DNA of 64,000 bases from Spirochaetaceae bacterium (lineage in GTDB: Bacteria > Spirochaetota > Spirochaetia > Treponematales > Treponemataceae), in assembly GCA_017618015.1 (NCBI GenBank), contig JAFZVC010000025.1:62001-126000 (forward strand). The letters run 5' to 3'. Under the pieces are notes generated by a model. The model was not told where the DNA came from and did not search any database. It saw only the letters and a list, made by a program, of their open reading frames with translations. This document shows positions 8,001 to 17,291 of the stretch, piece after piece (the first letter of the stretch is position 1; each line of letters starts with the position of its first letter). A program made the translations under genes and the position numbers.

Positions 8001-9533
8001 TTATAAATCCCAGTTGGAAAGTGTTGGTTCCTGTTCTCGAAAGTACATATACTTGAACGGATGCATGTCTAGTGCGTTCGGGAACCAGCCGCCAATCTCG
8101 TCAAGATTAATGCAGTTAGTCGTTATAAGGTAGCACAGCGGCAGGATAATGCCGTCATCGAGCAGAAGCTGTTCCGCCTCCGCAAGTTTTTCATATCGTT
8201 TCGACTGATTCGTCAGTGAATTCGCTTCTTCTATAAGCTTGTCAAAGCTTTCGTTTTTCCAGTTCGTCACGTTAAGGTTAGAGTCGCCTTTGAACAGCTC
8301 CAGGAACGTTACCGGGTCTGAAAAGTCGCCTATCCAGGAATAAAGGAAGATATCTCCCGAGGCGGTTTCCGGGGTGAAGTAATAGTTGGAGTCTGATTTT
8401 TTAACTTCAAGGCTTATGTTAAGCGGTTCCCAAGCTTTTTTCAGTTCATCGGCAAGGTATGAAAGGAAGTCGCTGTTTGGTATTTCAAAAGTAAGAGAGA
8501 AGCCACCGTCCGGGTAGCCTGCTTCTTCGAGCAGCTCTTTTGAAAGCTCTATGTCTGTGTCGCCGATGCCGGGAATGGAAGGGTAGTCCGTTATCGGGAA
8601 GACGAGCGTGTCAGCCGGAATGTTGAAAATCTGGCGGATTTCGTCCCACGGCACGGCGGAAAGCAGGGCATTTCTTACGAGCGGGCTTGTGAGCGGCCCG
8701 TCATTCACGACGAAAAACAAGTATTCGGTGCCGAAAAGAACGGAGTCGTAAATGGCATCCTTGTTGTATATGTTATTGGAATTGAAGCCGTCCGCGACCC
8801 AGCTCACTTTTCCGGTGTTAAAGAGGAACGTGTTCTCATCGGAATCGTCGGAAAGCATTATTTTTATGGACGGAATTTCGACATGGCCGGCACCGTAGAA
8901 ATACGGGTTTTTTGTCATGTGGAGCTCTTTTTCAGAGGCGGAATCGAGTATGTATGCGCCGGAATAAACGCCGCGTTTTTCTGGCACTGCGCTGAACGCA
9001 TGATGGCACAGGATTTTGTCCAAGTAGCTTGTGGGCGTGTTCAGGCGGACTGTGAGCTTGTTTTCCGTAGCCGAGATTTTTACGTCGTCAGCGGAACCTG
9101 TTCCTCTGCGGTATTCTGCGGCACCTTTTATGCAGTCAAGAAGCGAGGCATAAGGCGCGTCTGTTTCCGGCGCAAGGAGCGTGAGCCAGCTTTTTCTTAT
9201 TGATTCGGCTGTTATGGGCGTTCCGTCGCTGAAAAATATGTTTTCGCGCAATGTGAAAGTCCACGTCTTTTTGTCGCGTGAGATTTTGTAAGAGTCTACA
9301 AGGCCTTTTTCCGGCTTGAGCGATATCGGGTTGTAGGTGAAAAGTCCTTCGTACAGAGCGGAAAGGATTTGCGCCTCGTTTGCGTATGACGATGTGTGCG
9401 GGTCAAGGTTGATATCAGACTCCGACATAATGACAGTAAGCTCTTTTTGATTTTCTGCAATCTGTGCAAAAAGAGATGATAATACCAGCAACAGGCATAC
9501 TGATGCCAGCGTTTTTCTTATGGATTTAAACAT
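8001..9533 (-). CDS. peptide/nickel-type ABC transporter substrate-binding protein (OppA/DppA family)
   Basis: The 510-aa protein has a signal peptide (MFKSIRKTLASVCLLLVLSS) and the family-5 solute-binding fold: ELTVIMSESDINLDPHTSSY, then ALYEGLF, FTLRENIFFSDGTPITAESI and a late AEQLLLDDGIILPLCY segment. It would capture oligopeptides in the periplasm for an ABC importer. No permease or ATPase gene adjoins, so it is an orphan subunit or works with a distant transporter. It starts 8 bases inside the end of the 470-aa gene, so the two are probably coupled. No lipobox Cys is seen, so it is free in the periplasm or held otherwise. Confidence 0.9.
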   Translation of the reverse strand: MFKSIRKTLASVCLLLVLSSLFAQIAENQKELTVIMSESDINLDPHTSSYANEAQILSALYEGLFTYNPISLKPEKGLVDSYKISRDKKTWTFTLRENIFFSDGTPITAESIRKSWLTLLAPETDAPYASLLDCIKGAAEYRRGTGSADDVKISATENKLTVRLNTPTSYLDKILCHHAFSAVPEKRGVYSGAYILDSASEKELHMTKNPYFYGAGHVEIPSIKIMLSDDSDENTFLFNTGKVSWVADGFNSNNIYNKDAIYDSVLFGTEYLFFVVNDGPLTSPLVRNALLSAVPWDEIRQIFNIPADTLVFPITDYPSIPGIGDTDIELSKELLEEAGYPDGGFSLTFEIPNSDFLSYLADELKKAWEPLNISLEVKKSDSNYYFTPETASGDIFLYSWIGDFSDPVTFLELFKGDSNLNVTNWKNESFDKLIEEANSLTNQSKRYEKLAEAEQLLLDDGIILPLCYLITTNCINLDEIGGWFPNALDMHPFKYMYFREQEPTLSNWDL

Positions 9534-10938
9534 TTGATATACCGAGTTTCTTAAGCTGCTCTTCTTCTTCGATGACAGAAGTATATTCTGCCTTCCGTTG
9601 GTTAGTCCTTACAAGCGTGTTCTTGATTGCCGTAAGCTCCATCTGTATTGTCTTCATCTTAAGGCGGTTCTCCGGCAAGCATGATGTCTTGAAGTATTCG
9701 TTGAACGCCGTAAGCTGAACAAGTATATGATGACATTCTGAGAGCTGTTTGGCAAGATACTCGTATATGACAGATTCTTCCTGATTCTCAAGTTTCAAAA
9801 AGCCTGGGGCTTTGCGGGCGGCAAAGGCTTTGTACACGCGTGTGCGGCGCACAAGGTCTGTGTGGAACTGGTTGTAGTCTATTTCTTCTTTGCGCTTTGT
9901 CTGCGTTAGTGGCTCTGTTATTGTAAGCTCGTAAGTGAACGGTTTTTCCTGGATTCCGAACGCTTTGCGGAAAAGTTCTTTTATCTTTTGCCAGAAAGTG
10001 CGTTTTTCATCAAGGATGATTTCGTGGTTCTCTTCGATTTTTGACAGAACGATTTCCATCTGAGGCGGCAGTGCGCCGAGAGTTTTAATCGCTTCGAAAA
10101 GCATTTCTTTTGTATTGATTACGGATTTCTTTTTTTCTTTTTTGTTGTCTTCAACTGCGAGTTTCATAAGAAGCGACTGCTGCAATCTTTCTTTGCCGCT
10201 GCCGAATTCCTCTTCTGAAACTTCATCGACAAGTTCCGGGTAGTATGGAGTTTTGCCCATAAGAACCGGGAAAAGTCTTCTGACCTGGACTGCGCAGTCT
10301 GAAGCTGTTGATATTTTGTCTACCGGGAACTGAGATGACATGAAGATAGATTTTCTTATTTCGACTTTGTAAAGCTCTTTTTGAAAATCGGTTATGTCTT
10401 TCAGTATGCCGTTTATTTTGTTTATTATCTTTGAGCTTTGTTGGATGCAGTCTGTGATCATGTTCGTGGCAAGCTTGTCGCTTCCCATTTTTATGGAGTT
10501 TGCAATTTCTGCAAGAGCTTTTGTGTTCGGTTTCTGTGATGTTGGGACGACTGATGACCAGTTGATGTAGCTGTTTATTCCGAGGAAAACCTTTATTTGG
10601 TTCATCGTCGTATTCGATATGGTGAATTTGTGGATGTTGCAGATAAAATCGATCATGCTTTCGAATTCAGAAAGCCTTGCGCCCATGACCATTGAGCGTT
10701 CGTTGTCCAGGAACGGTCCGTCCGGTGGAATTTCTATCTTAGAGATTTTTTTATCACTCTTATATGGATCCGGCTGGATAAGACCTTTTTTCTCGAGAAG
10801 ACTTATTAAATTGCAAAGGACCGTACGAAACGATCTGTATTCATCGTGCAGCTGCGGAAAACCAGTGGTTTCATACCACGCGAGTTTTGCTTCCACGGCG
10901 GAGAATAAAGTGCTGTTAAACGACGTATCTATTCCCAT
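9526..10938 (-). CDS. unknown 470-aa soluble, helix-rich protein
   Basis: I do not recognise this family. It has no signal peptide or membrane segment, is mostly helical by composition, and has a Lys-rich stretch around residues 265-275 (DNKKEKKKS). It lies 17 bases after the MBL hydrolase gene and overlaps oppA by 8 bases, so it is in the same leftward unit as uvrB. A GATAAT box 6 bases before the ATG may also give it a leaderless start of its own, but the -35 is poor. It is likely spirochaete-specific (inference). Confidence 0.65.
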   Translation of the reverse strand: MGIDTSFNSTLFSAVEAKLAWYETTGFPQLHDEYRSFRTVLCNLISLLEKKGLIQPDPYKSDKKISKIEIPPDGPFLDNERSMVMGARLSEFESMIDFICNIHKFTISNTTMNQIKVFLGINSYINWSSVVPTSQKPNTKALAEIANSIKMGSDKLATNMITDCIQQSSKIINKINGILKDITDFQKELYKVEIRKSIFMSSQFPVDKISTASDCAVQVRRLFPVLMGKTPYYPELVDEVSEEEFGSGKERLQQSLLMKLAVEDNKKEKKKSVINTKEMLFEAIKTLGALPPQMEIVLSKIEENHEIILDEKRTFWQKIKELFRKAFGIQEKPFTYELTITEPLTQTKRKEEIDYNQFHTDLVRRTRVYKAFAARKAPGFLKLENQEESVIYEYLAKQLSECHHILVQLTAFNEYFKTSCLPENRLKMKTIQMELTAIKNTLVRTNQRKAEYTSVIEEEEQLKKLGISNV

Positions 10939-10955
10939 AGCAACATTATCGGCAT

Positions 10956-11921
10956 TTAAATTGTAAGCTTTAGCCCGTCGTATGCGGCATGTACCGGAAT
11001 ATCCGCAAGTTCTGGAAACTGTTTTTTATGTTCGGCAAGCCACGCATTTATCTGCTCATGCGAACTGTTGTGGGTGATATGCGTGAGCCAGACGTTTTTC
11101 GGGCGGATTCGCGCGGCGCACTCAAGAGCCTGCAGAAACGAAAAATGCGTTGGGTGCGGGGTTTCGCGGAGTCCGTCGATGACAAGATGCTCCGTGCCCT
11201 GAATGAGTTTTATGCTTTCGTCGGGAATGGCGCTGCAGTCGGTCATGTAAGAGAAGGATTTTTGCGCGATTTGAGGGCGGTTCGCGTCTTGTGCGCGCTC
11301 GCGGATGTTCCAGCCGATTACGTCGAGTGAGCCATGTTTCATGGGAAGCGGGAAACAGAGAAGTTCCGAGTTTTGTGCGGCTTCAGTTTGCGGGTTGTCG
11401 GCTTCTGTTTGCGGCGCGGTTTGTGCGCTGTTCGCGTTTTGCGCGGCTTCGCGCCGGTTCCGCACGATGACCGGGTTTTCTTTCGAGTATTCGTCCGCGT
11501 CAAACAGGTTCAAAAGCGGTTTCCCGCCGCCCTGTTGCGTTTGCGCGAATATGTATGAAAACCGTGTTTTTATGTCGCGTAGTGTTGCTCCGTTCGCATA
11601 AAGCGGCAGAACGTTTTCTGTCCTGTTGTCTTTGCCCGCGGACGCAGTGTGGCTGAAAATCCTGATGTCATCTAGTCCGTTCAGGTGGTCGGCGTGCGAG
11701 TGCGTCAAAAGCACGGCATCCAAGTGTTTTATGTTGTATTTAAGCGCTTGCATACGGAACTCAGGTCCAGTGTCTATAACAAGAGCAGTGTCGCCCGCCT
11801 GTACGTACGCGCTGCAACGAAGCCGCGTGTCGTGCGGGTCGTTTGACCGGCAGACAGGGCATTCGCACCCGATAACCGGAATGCCGTGGCTCGTACCTGT
11901 TCCTGTAAGCGTAACAATCAT
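10956..11921 (-). CDS. MBL-fold metallo-hydrolase, PhnP-like
   Basis: The 321-aa protein starts MIVTLTGTGTSHGIPVIGCECPVC, with a Cys pair typical of PhnP-like phosphodiesterases, then has the metal-binding THSHADHLNGLDD motif around residue 75 and a late histidine in LTHITHNSSH. PhnP cleaves cyclic ribose phosphates, but no phosphonate genes are nearby, so the substrate is open. Residues about 160-190 form an Ala/Gln/Asn/Thr-rich low-complexity insert unusual for the family. The gene starts 2 bases after the uvrB stop with CGGAG inside the uvrB end, so it is translated in coupling with it. Confidence 0.85.
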   Translation of the reverse strand: MIVTLTGTGTSHGIPVIGCECPVCRSNDPHDTRLRCSAYVQAGDTALVIDTGPEFRMQALKYNIKHLDAVLLTHSHADHLNGLDDIRIFSHTASAGKDNRTENVLPLYANGATLRDIKTRFSYIFAQTQQGGGKPLLNLFDADEYSKENPVIVRNRREAAQNANSAQTAPQTEADNPQTEAAQNSELLCFPLPMKHGSLDVIGWNIRERAQDANRPQIAQKSFSYMTDCSAIPDESIKLIQGTEHLVIDGLRETPHPTHFSFLQALECAARIRPKNVWLTHITHNSSHEQINAWLAEHKKQFPELADIPVHAAYDGLKLTI

Positions 11922-11923
11922 TT

Positions 11924-13921
11924 TCAGGCTCCGTATTGTCTTTTAAGCTCTTCTATTGTGTCGCGGACAGCCGCGGCTTCCTCGAACTCAAGCTTCTCGG
12001 CGTGGTCGAGCATCTGCTTTTCCAAAGCCTTGTAAAGCTTTTTCCTGTCTGCCGGATTAAACAGATTGTGGCTCTTAATAAGAACGGCTGTCTCTGTCTG
12101 CGCGTCCATCTGCTTTTCTTCCGTCTGCCTTGTAAGAATGTCGTCAACCGCCTTTGAAATCGTCTTTGGCGTGATGCCGTGCGCCTTGTTGTAAGCCTCT
12201 TGAATCTCGCGCCTGTGGTTCGTTTCGTCAATCGCCTCTTTCATTGCGGGGCTTACCTGATCAGCGTACATAACGACCTTTCCGTTGACGTTTCGGGCTG
12301 CGCGCCCGATTATCTGGATAAGGCTCGTCGCGGATCGCAAGAATCCGATTTTATCTGCGTCAAGAATCGCTATGAAAGAGACTTCCGGCAAGTCAATTCC
12401 CTCGCGGAGCAGGTTAATACCAACAAGAATGTCGAAATCTCCGGCACGCAGCCCTTTAAGAATCTCGACGCGCTCTATCGTGTCCACCTCGGAATGGATA
12501 TAGCGCACTTTAAGGTTCTGCTCCGTAAGGTAGTTCGTAAGGTCTTCCGCCATCTTTTTTGTGAGCGTAAGAAGCAGACACCGCTCTTTTTTCTGAACGC
12601 GGTCTTTTATCTCCGAATAGATGTGCTCCATCTGCCCCTCGCTCGGATGAACTTCTACAAGCGGGTCAAGAAGCCCTGTCGGGCGGATAAGCTGCTCGAC
12701 AATCCGCGTGCTGCGCTTCTTTTCTTCCTCGCGCGGGGTCGCCGAAACGTAGATGACCTGGTTCAGCATCGACTCGAACTCCGCGAGTTTCAGCGGGCGG
12801 TTGTCGAGCGCGGACGGTAAGCGGAACCCGAAGTTTATAAGGTTTTGCTTCCGGCTCCGGTCGCCTTCGTACATCGCGCCGACTTGTGGCAGCGTTACGT
12901 GCGACTCGTCTATAAGGCAAAGAAAATCGTCCGGGAAATAGTGGAGCAGCGTTGCGGGCGGCTCGCCGTGCTGGCGGCCGGAAATGGGACCCGAATAGTT
13001 TTCGATGCCGGAGCAGTAGCCCATCTCCTGAAGCATCTCTATGTCGTAGGTCGTGCGCGTTTTAAGACGCTCTGCCTCAAGAATCTTTCCTGTCTGACGG
13101 AAGTTTTCTACACATTCTTCCATTTCCGCCTTAATGCGGTCAGTGGCTGCTTTTATCATGCTTTCCGGCAGAACAAAGTGCTTCGCCGGGTAAATCACTG
13201 TTTCATCAAGTTCTTCGCTGATTTCGCCTGTAATAGTGTTGAAGCGGCAAATTCTTGAGACTTCGTCCCAGTCAAGCTCGATGCGGTAGGCTTCATCCGT
13301 TTCCATGTATGCCGGGAAAATCTCCATGATGTCGCCGCGTATACGGAAGCGTCCGCGCTCAAGAACCATGTCGTTCCTGTCGTACTGAATGGAGATAAGC
13401 TGCCGTGCGAACTTCTGAAAGTCGAGCGGCTTTCCTTTTTCGACGTGGACGCGCATTCCTTTGTAAACTTCCGGCATACCAAGACCGTAGATGCACGAAA
13501 CGGTCGCCACAACAACGACATCGCGCCTTTCCATAAGACTGTATGTCGCGGCAAGCCTCATGCGGTCTATCTCGTCGTTTATAGAAGCGTCTTTTTCAAT
13601 GTACAGGTCGCGTGCGGGAACGTATGCTTCTGGCTGGTAGTAGTCGTAATAAGAGACGAAGTATTCTACGGCGTTGTCCGGGAAAAACGATTTGAACTCT
13701 CTGTAAAGCTGAGCGGCGAGCGTTTTGTTGTGGCTCAGCACGAGCGTCGGACGCTGCACTTTCTCGATGATTTTAGCCATCGTGAAAGTTTTACCGGAGC
13801 CTGTTACGCCTTTAAGAGTCTGATATTTGTCGCCGGCAAGAAAACCCGCCGCTAGCTTTTCAATTGCCTCTGGCTGGTCGCCGGACGGCTCGAATGGGGA
13901 AACTACCTTGAATGGACGCAT
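11924..13921 (-). CDS. uvrB: UvrABC excinuclease subunit B
   Basis: At 665 aa this is a full-length UvrB, the damage-verifying helicase-like subunit of nucleotide excision repair. Visible in order: Walker A GVTGSGKT (residues 38-45), the beta-hairpin YYDYYQPEAYVP, the DESH Walker B in LIDESHVTLPQVG, helicase motifs in GINLLREGIDLPEV and QIIGRAARN, and the C-terminal UVR domain that binds UvrC (EKLEFEEAAAVRD). The ATG has no Shine-Dalgarno and follows a -10 box by 6 bases. uvrA and uvrC are not in the window. Confidence 0.98.
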   Translation of the reverse strand: MRPFKVVSPFEPSGDQPEAIEKLAAGFLAGDKYQTLKGVTGSGKTFTMAKIIEKVQRPTLVLSHNKTLAAQLYREFKSFFPDNAVEYFVSYYDYYQPEAYVPARDLYIEKDASINDEIDRMRLAATYSLMERRDVVVVATVSCIYGLGMPEVYKGMRVHVEKGKPLDFQKFARQLISIQYDRNDMVLERGRFRIRGDIMEIFPAYMETDEAYRIELDWDEVSRICRFNTITGEISEELDETVIYPAKHFVLPESMIKAATDRIKAEMEECVENFRQTGKILEAERLKTRTTYDIEMLQEMGYCSGIENYSGPISGRQHGEPPATLLHYFPDDFLCLIDESHVTLPQVGAMYEGDRSRKQNLINFGFRLPSALDNRPLKLAEFESMLNQVIYVSATPREEEKKRSTRIVEQLIRPTGLLDPLVEVHPSEGQMEHIYSEIKDRVQKKERCLLLTLTKKMAEDLTNYLTEQNLKVRYIHSEVDTIERVEILKGLRAGDFDILVGINLLREGIDLPEVSFIAILDADKIGFLRSATSLIQIIGRAARNVNGKVVMYADQVSPAMKEAIDETNHRREIQEAYNKAHGITPKTISKAVDDILTRQTEEKQMDAQTETAVLIKSHNLFNPADRKKLYKALEKQMLDHAEKLEFEEAAAVRDTIEELKRQYGA

Positions 13922-13956
13922 GGAGAGAGTTTATCACGGTGTCGTTTCCTGTGCAA
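13922..13956 (-). promoter_or_regulatory. uvrB promoter, predicted leaderless
   Basis: Minus strand: TTGCAC (13951-13956), 17-bp spacer, TAAACT (13928-13933), then 6 bases to the ATG. No LexA-like box was recognised. Confidence 0.6.
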
Positions 13957-13960
13957 TGCG

Positions 13961-15196
13961 CTAATGCATTATGGTGATTTCTACGCGGCGGTTTCGTGCC
14001 ATTCCCTCTGCTGTGGAGTTGTCCGCAATCGGGAACGATGAGCCGAAGCCCTGCGTAAAAATGTGATGAGCGTCTTTTACACCGAGGTTCACAAGAAAGT
14101 CAGCGACGGCAGCCGCACGTTCTTTTGAAAGCGCGATGCACGACTCTTCCGTGCCGGCGCGGGCGGTATAGCCGCTTATGAGCAGGTCGTTCGCGGTATA
14201 AGCTTTTAGTATGTCCGCGATCTTTTCAAGCTTTTGTTTTTCGCTGTCGAGCAGCACGGCTGAATCCGCGCGGAACCTTATGTTTTCAAGGCGGAGCGTA
14301 ATGCCCTTGTCGTCAATCGTAACTTCTGTGTTTTCAAGTCCTTCCAGTTGCTTCTGGATGTCCTCGAGCGCGGCCTCTTTTGAAAAGTGAGGCTTCTCCG
14401 CGTATTCCGCGCCGGCTGTACCCACATTCTCAATGCGATCACCGTTTTTCGTGTCTATTACGATGCGGAACTCTTCCTCGTACGAATGAATCGCACCGGC
14501 TTCGCTGTCCCAGTAAATCGTCTGGTACGAGTAGCCCATCGCCCTTATCGGCGCGGTGCCTTTCGCATCGGGCTTCACTGGAACGTCGTAAAAAAGCGAG
14601 TAGTCAGCCGTTATTACGTGAAGGGTTTTCCCGTCTTTTTCGGTTGTGCCTTCGTATGTATATTCAGTTGTAAAAGGAATGTGGAAAGGTTCTTGAATGC
14701 CGTAATTCATGCGCATGTCGTGAACTTCTTCGCCGTCGTATTCCCATGTGTCGCCCGGCTCAAGGTCGTAGTCCGGGAAAACCGGTACGTTGCGAACAAT
14801 CGGCATAAAATATGTGTCGTCTATTGTGTAAACGCCGTATTCGTCGCGGTCAAAAACGCTAAGGTATTCTTCGCCCCACTGGAAAGTGCCTGTTATTGTT
14901 CGGGCAGACGTAAGCTGGGCCTCGTCGGGCTTTTGCTCTGTCGCGTTTTCTGTCGTCATAAAAACGGCTTCATGCGTTCCTGTCCCGTTTTTTTCGTCGG
15001 TAACAGAAACAGAAATGCGGTTCACTATCTCGGAAAAATGGTCAAAAATGCCGTTGTAATAAACAGATTCGTGCACTGTGGAGAGGATTCGGTACTCCTC
15101 TCCTTTCGTGTACTTAAAACGGAACTGTTCGGAAAAAGCTGGAAAAAAGAAAACCTGCGCAAGCAGTATGACGAAAAAAATGTGCTTCAGTTTCAT
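13961..15196 (-). CDS. exported protein with C-terminal OmpA peptidoglycan-binding domain
   Basis: The start chosen is the ATG at 15196 (MKLKHIFF), which follows GGGAGA; the longer frame to 15292 runs through a terminator hairpin and is not credible. The 411-aa product has a signal peptide (FFVILLAQVFFFPAFSE). Residues about 20-290 are an unrecognised beta-rich domain. The C-terminus (about 300-411) is OmpA-like: IRFRADSAVLL, LLISGYTARAGTEE, LSKERAAAVADFL and GMARNRRVEI. The domain anchors the protein to peptidoglycan. Such proteins are common in the treponemal envelope. Expression is odd: a terminator T-run ends 16 bases before its ATG. Confidence 0.85.
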   Translation of the reverse strand: MKLKHIFFVILLAQVFFFPAFSEQFRFKYTKGEEYRILSTVHESVYYNGIFDHFSEIVNRISVSVTDEKNGTGTHEAVFMTTENATEQKPDEAQLTSARTITGTFQWGEEYLSVFDRDEYGVYTIDDTYFMPIVRNVPVFPDYDLEPGDTWEYDGEEVHDMRMNYGIQEPFHIPFTTEYTYEGTTEKDGKTLHVITADYSLFYDVPVKPDAKGTAPIRAMGYSYQTIYWDSEAGAIHSYEEEFRIVIDTKNGDRIENVGTAGAEYAEKPHFSKEAALEDIQKQLEGLENTEVTIDDKGITLRLENIRFRADSAVLLDSEKQKLEKIADILKAYTANDLLISGYTARAGTEESCIALSKERAAAVADFLVNLGVKDAHHIFTQGFGSSFPIADNSTAEGMARNRRVEITIMH

Positions 15197-15212
15197 TTGT
15201 GTATCTCCCGCG

Positions 15213-15271
15213 AAAAAAAAGGCAGTCCAACGTTTGAGCGGTAATATGACCGCCAAGCATTTGGAACTGCC
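15213..15271 (-). terminator. pot operon terminator lying in the ompA-like gene's leader
   Basis: Read on the minus strand, a long imperfect stem (GGCAGTTCCAAA... paired with ...GTTGGACTGCC, about 20 bp with mismatches, spanning 15221-15271) is followed by eight T (15213-15220). The Shine-Dalgarno of the next gene begins 4 bases after the T-run. Confidence 0.9.
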
Positions 15272-15334
15272 TCCCTTAACCATTTTCGGCACTAAAAGTT
15301 ACATTTATGAGTTTTGTCTATACCTTATAGGTTA

Positions 15335-16387
15335 TTAATCAACTAAGAAGCGGATGTCCTGCCAGATTGCGTTGTATTTCGCAAGGTCTTCGCCAAGATC
15401 ATACTTAAGCTCGCCGCGCTCCATATCGGAAGCCTCGTAAGCAGGTTTTTCCGTCATGTATTTTGTTGCCTCGGAGTTTACGCTATTCGGGAAGTTGAAG
15501 CAATCCAAGAACTGGGCGTAAATTTCCGGTTTGTGGATGAAGTTGATGAATTCAAGCGCTGTCTCGTAATTCTTGCTGTCCTTAAGAACACACATAGAGT
15601 CAAGGTACATCGGACCACCTTCATCTGGAATGAAGAAATCGACCATATCCCATTTGTCTTTCGGTATTTCGCTGAAAACAACTTCCTCATATCCCTGAAC
15701 AACCCAGAAATCTCCGTTTGCGAAAGCTTTTCCGAATGCTTCTGCATCGAATCCTGCAAGATTCGGCTTCCATTCGTTGATAACGAGGTTTTTGGCTGCC
15801 TCAAGCTCTGCATCATTTGTTGTGTTTACTGAGTATCCAAGATAAGCGAGAGCGTCGCCAATTACTTCACGGATATCGTCCATCATGCACATGCGGTTCT
15901 TAAGGTCTTTGCGGCCAAAGATGTTCCAGCTCTTTCCGTACTCTGTAACTTTCGTCTTATTAACTGCGATTCCAGCAATTCCCATGTAGTATGGAACGGC
16001 ATATTTCATTTCAGGATCGTAAGTTGCGTTTTTAAGTGTGAGCGGCGTTATGTATTTAAGGTTAGGAATCTTCGAGTGGTCAAGTTCCTTAAGCATACCC
16101 TCTGAAATCATAATAGAAGCGTAGTCCTGTGATGGGAACACGATATCGTAGCCCGATGCGCCAGCCTTAAGTTTTGCGAACATCTCTTCGTTAGAAGCGA
16201 AGTTATCAATGTGAACTTCTACGTCAAATTCTTTCTCGAATTGTTTGATTACATCATCCGGTGTATAGTAAGTCCAGTTAAAGAGATACAGTTGCTTTTT
16301 ATTCGATTTGCTGCAGCCTGTGAATACAATAAGAGCTGTCAGAACAAAAGCCAATGTCATGAGTGTTGAAAAAAGTCTTCTTTTCAT
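15335..16387 (-). CDS. potD: spermidine/putrescine-binding lipoprotein PotD
   Basis: The 350-aa protein has a lipoprotein signal (LTALIVFTGC) and the PotD fold: LYLFNWTYYTPDDVIKQFEKEF near the N-terminus, FPSQDYASIMI, YAVPYYMGIAGIAVN, and FINFIHKPEIYAQF near the end. It binds polyamine outside the inner membrane and hands it to PotBC. It is the last gene of the potABCD transcript, 21 bases after potC, and is followed by a strong terminator. Confidence 0.93.
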   Translation of the reverse strand: MKRRLFSTLMTLAFVLTALIVFTGCSKSNKKQLYLFNWTYYTPDDVIKQFEKEFDVEVHIDNFASNEEMFAKLKAGASGYDIVFPSQDYASIMISEGMLKELDHSKIPNLKYITPLTLKNATYDPEMKYAVPYYMGIAGIAVNKTKVTEYGKSWNIFGRKDLKNRMCMMDDIREVIGDALAYLGYSVNTTNDAELEAAKNLVINEWKPNLAGFDAEAFGKAFANGDFWVVQGYEEVVFSEIPKDKWDMVDFFIPDEGGPMYLDSMCVLKDSKNYETALEFINFIHKPEIYAQFLDCFNFPNSVNSEATKYMTEKPAYEASDMERGELKYDLGEDLAKYNAIWQDIRFLVD

Positions 16388-16408
16388 AAGAAACCTCCAT
16401 GAAATGCG

Positions 16409-17287
16409 TTAATTGCTTGCGGCAATAACTTTTAGGAATTTACGTAATAAGAACGTTATAAGAACAGTGGCGAGAATCACCACGAATGAGAGCGCGTTTA
16501 TAACTGGTGACACGCCGAAGCGGATCATCGAGTAAACGTAGAGCGGCAGAGTCGTTGAGCCTGGACCGGAGACAAAGAACGTTATTACGAAGTCTTCAAG
16601 AGACATCGTTACCGACATCATAAAGCCAGAAAGAACGCCGGGCAGAATAGCCGGAATGATGACTTTAAGCATTGTCTGCCTGTCTGTAGCGCCAAGGTCG
16701 TGAGCCGCTTCTATTATAGAAAAGTCGAACTCTTCTATACGGGCAGAAACCATAAGGAAAACGAAAGGAAGACAGAACGTTGTATGCGCCGCGAATATGG
16801 TGAATAAACCGAGCGGCATATTTATGCCCGAGAAGAAAATCAGCGTAGAGACACCGACGATTACCTCTGGTAGAACCATAGGCAAGAAGCTTATTGTCTG
16901 AATGTACATTCTTCCTTTGAACTTGTACCAGTTTATTCCGATTGCTGCCAGCGTACCGAGTATTGTGGCTACTGACGAAGAAAGCAGTGCGATTACTACG
17001 CTGTTGAAAACTGCTTCCCAAAGGTTGTCTGAGTCGCAGAAAAGCTTTTTGTACCAGACGAGCGAGAAGTTTGTGAATTCACTTCCTTTGCTTTCGTTGA
17101 ACGAGAAGAAAATAATGTAGAAAAGCGGCAGGAACAGAAACAGAACTGTGAACCCGAGCACTGTCGCAGAAAGAGAAAAGCGTTTCTTTTGGAACGCGCG
17201 TTTTGCATGTTTTGCCGGTTCAGAAACCGGTGTTTTTTTGTGCAGCCTGTTAAGAAGTCCGCGATATGGTGATGGTGTTGTTGTCAT
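16409..17287 (-). CDS. potC: spermidine/putrescine ABC permease PotC
   Basis: A 292-aa inner-membrane permease with about six hydrophobic segments, the first at residues 40-62. The permease coupling loop EAAHDLGATDRQTMLKVIIPAILPG fits the EAA motif that contacts the PotA ATPase. The N-terminal 35 residues are cytoplasmic, basic and longer than usual for PotC. It starts 4 bases after potB ends. Confidence 0.92.
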   Translation of the reverse strand: MTTTPSPYRGLLNRLHKKTPVSEPAKHAKRAFQKKRFSLSATVLGFTVLFLFLPLFYIIFFSFNESKGSEFTNFSLVWYKKLFCDSDNLWEAVFNSVVIALLSSSVATILGTLAAIGINWYKFKGRMYIQTISFLPMVLPEVIVGVSTLIFFSGINMPLGLFTIFAAHTTFCLPFVFLMVSARIEEFDFSIIEAAHDLGATDRQTMLKVIIPAILPGVLSGFMMSVTMSLEDFVITFFVSGPGSTTLPLYVYSMIRFGVSPVINALSFVVILATVLITFLLRKFLKVIAASN

Positions 17288-17291
17288 TGCT

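Noticed and set aside
14387-15244. 285-codon ORF opposite the OmpA-domain gene
   Set aside because: Antisense shadow of a well-supported gene; it crosses the terminator hairpin.
15197-15292. Upstream extension of the OmpA-domain gene
   Set aside because: It would translate the terminator and place 32 residues before a clean signal peptide.
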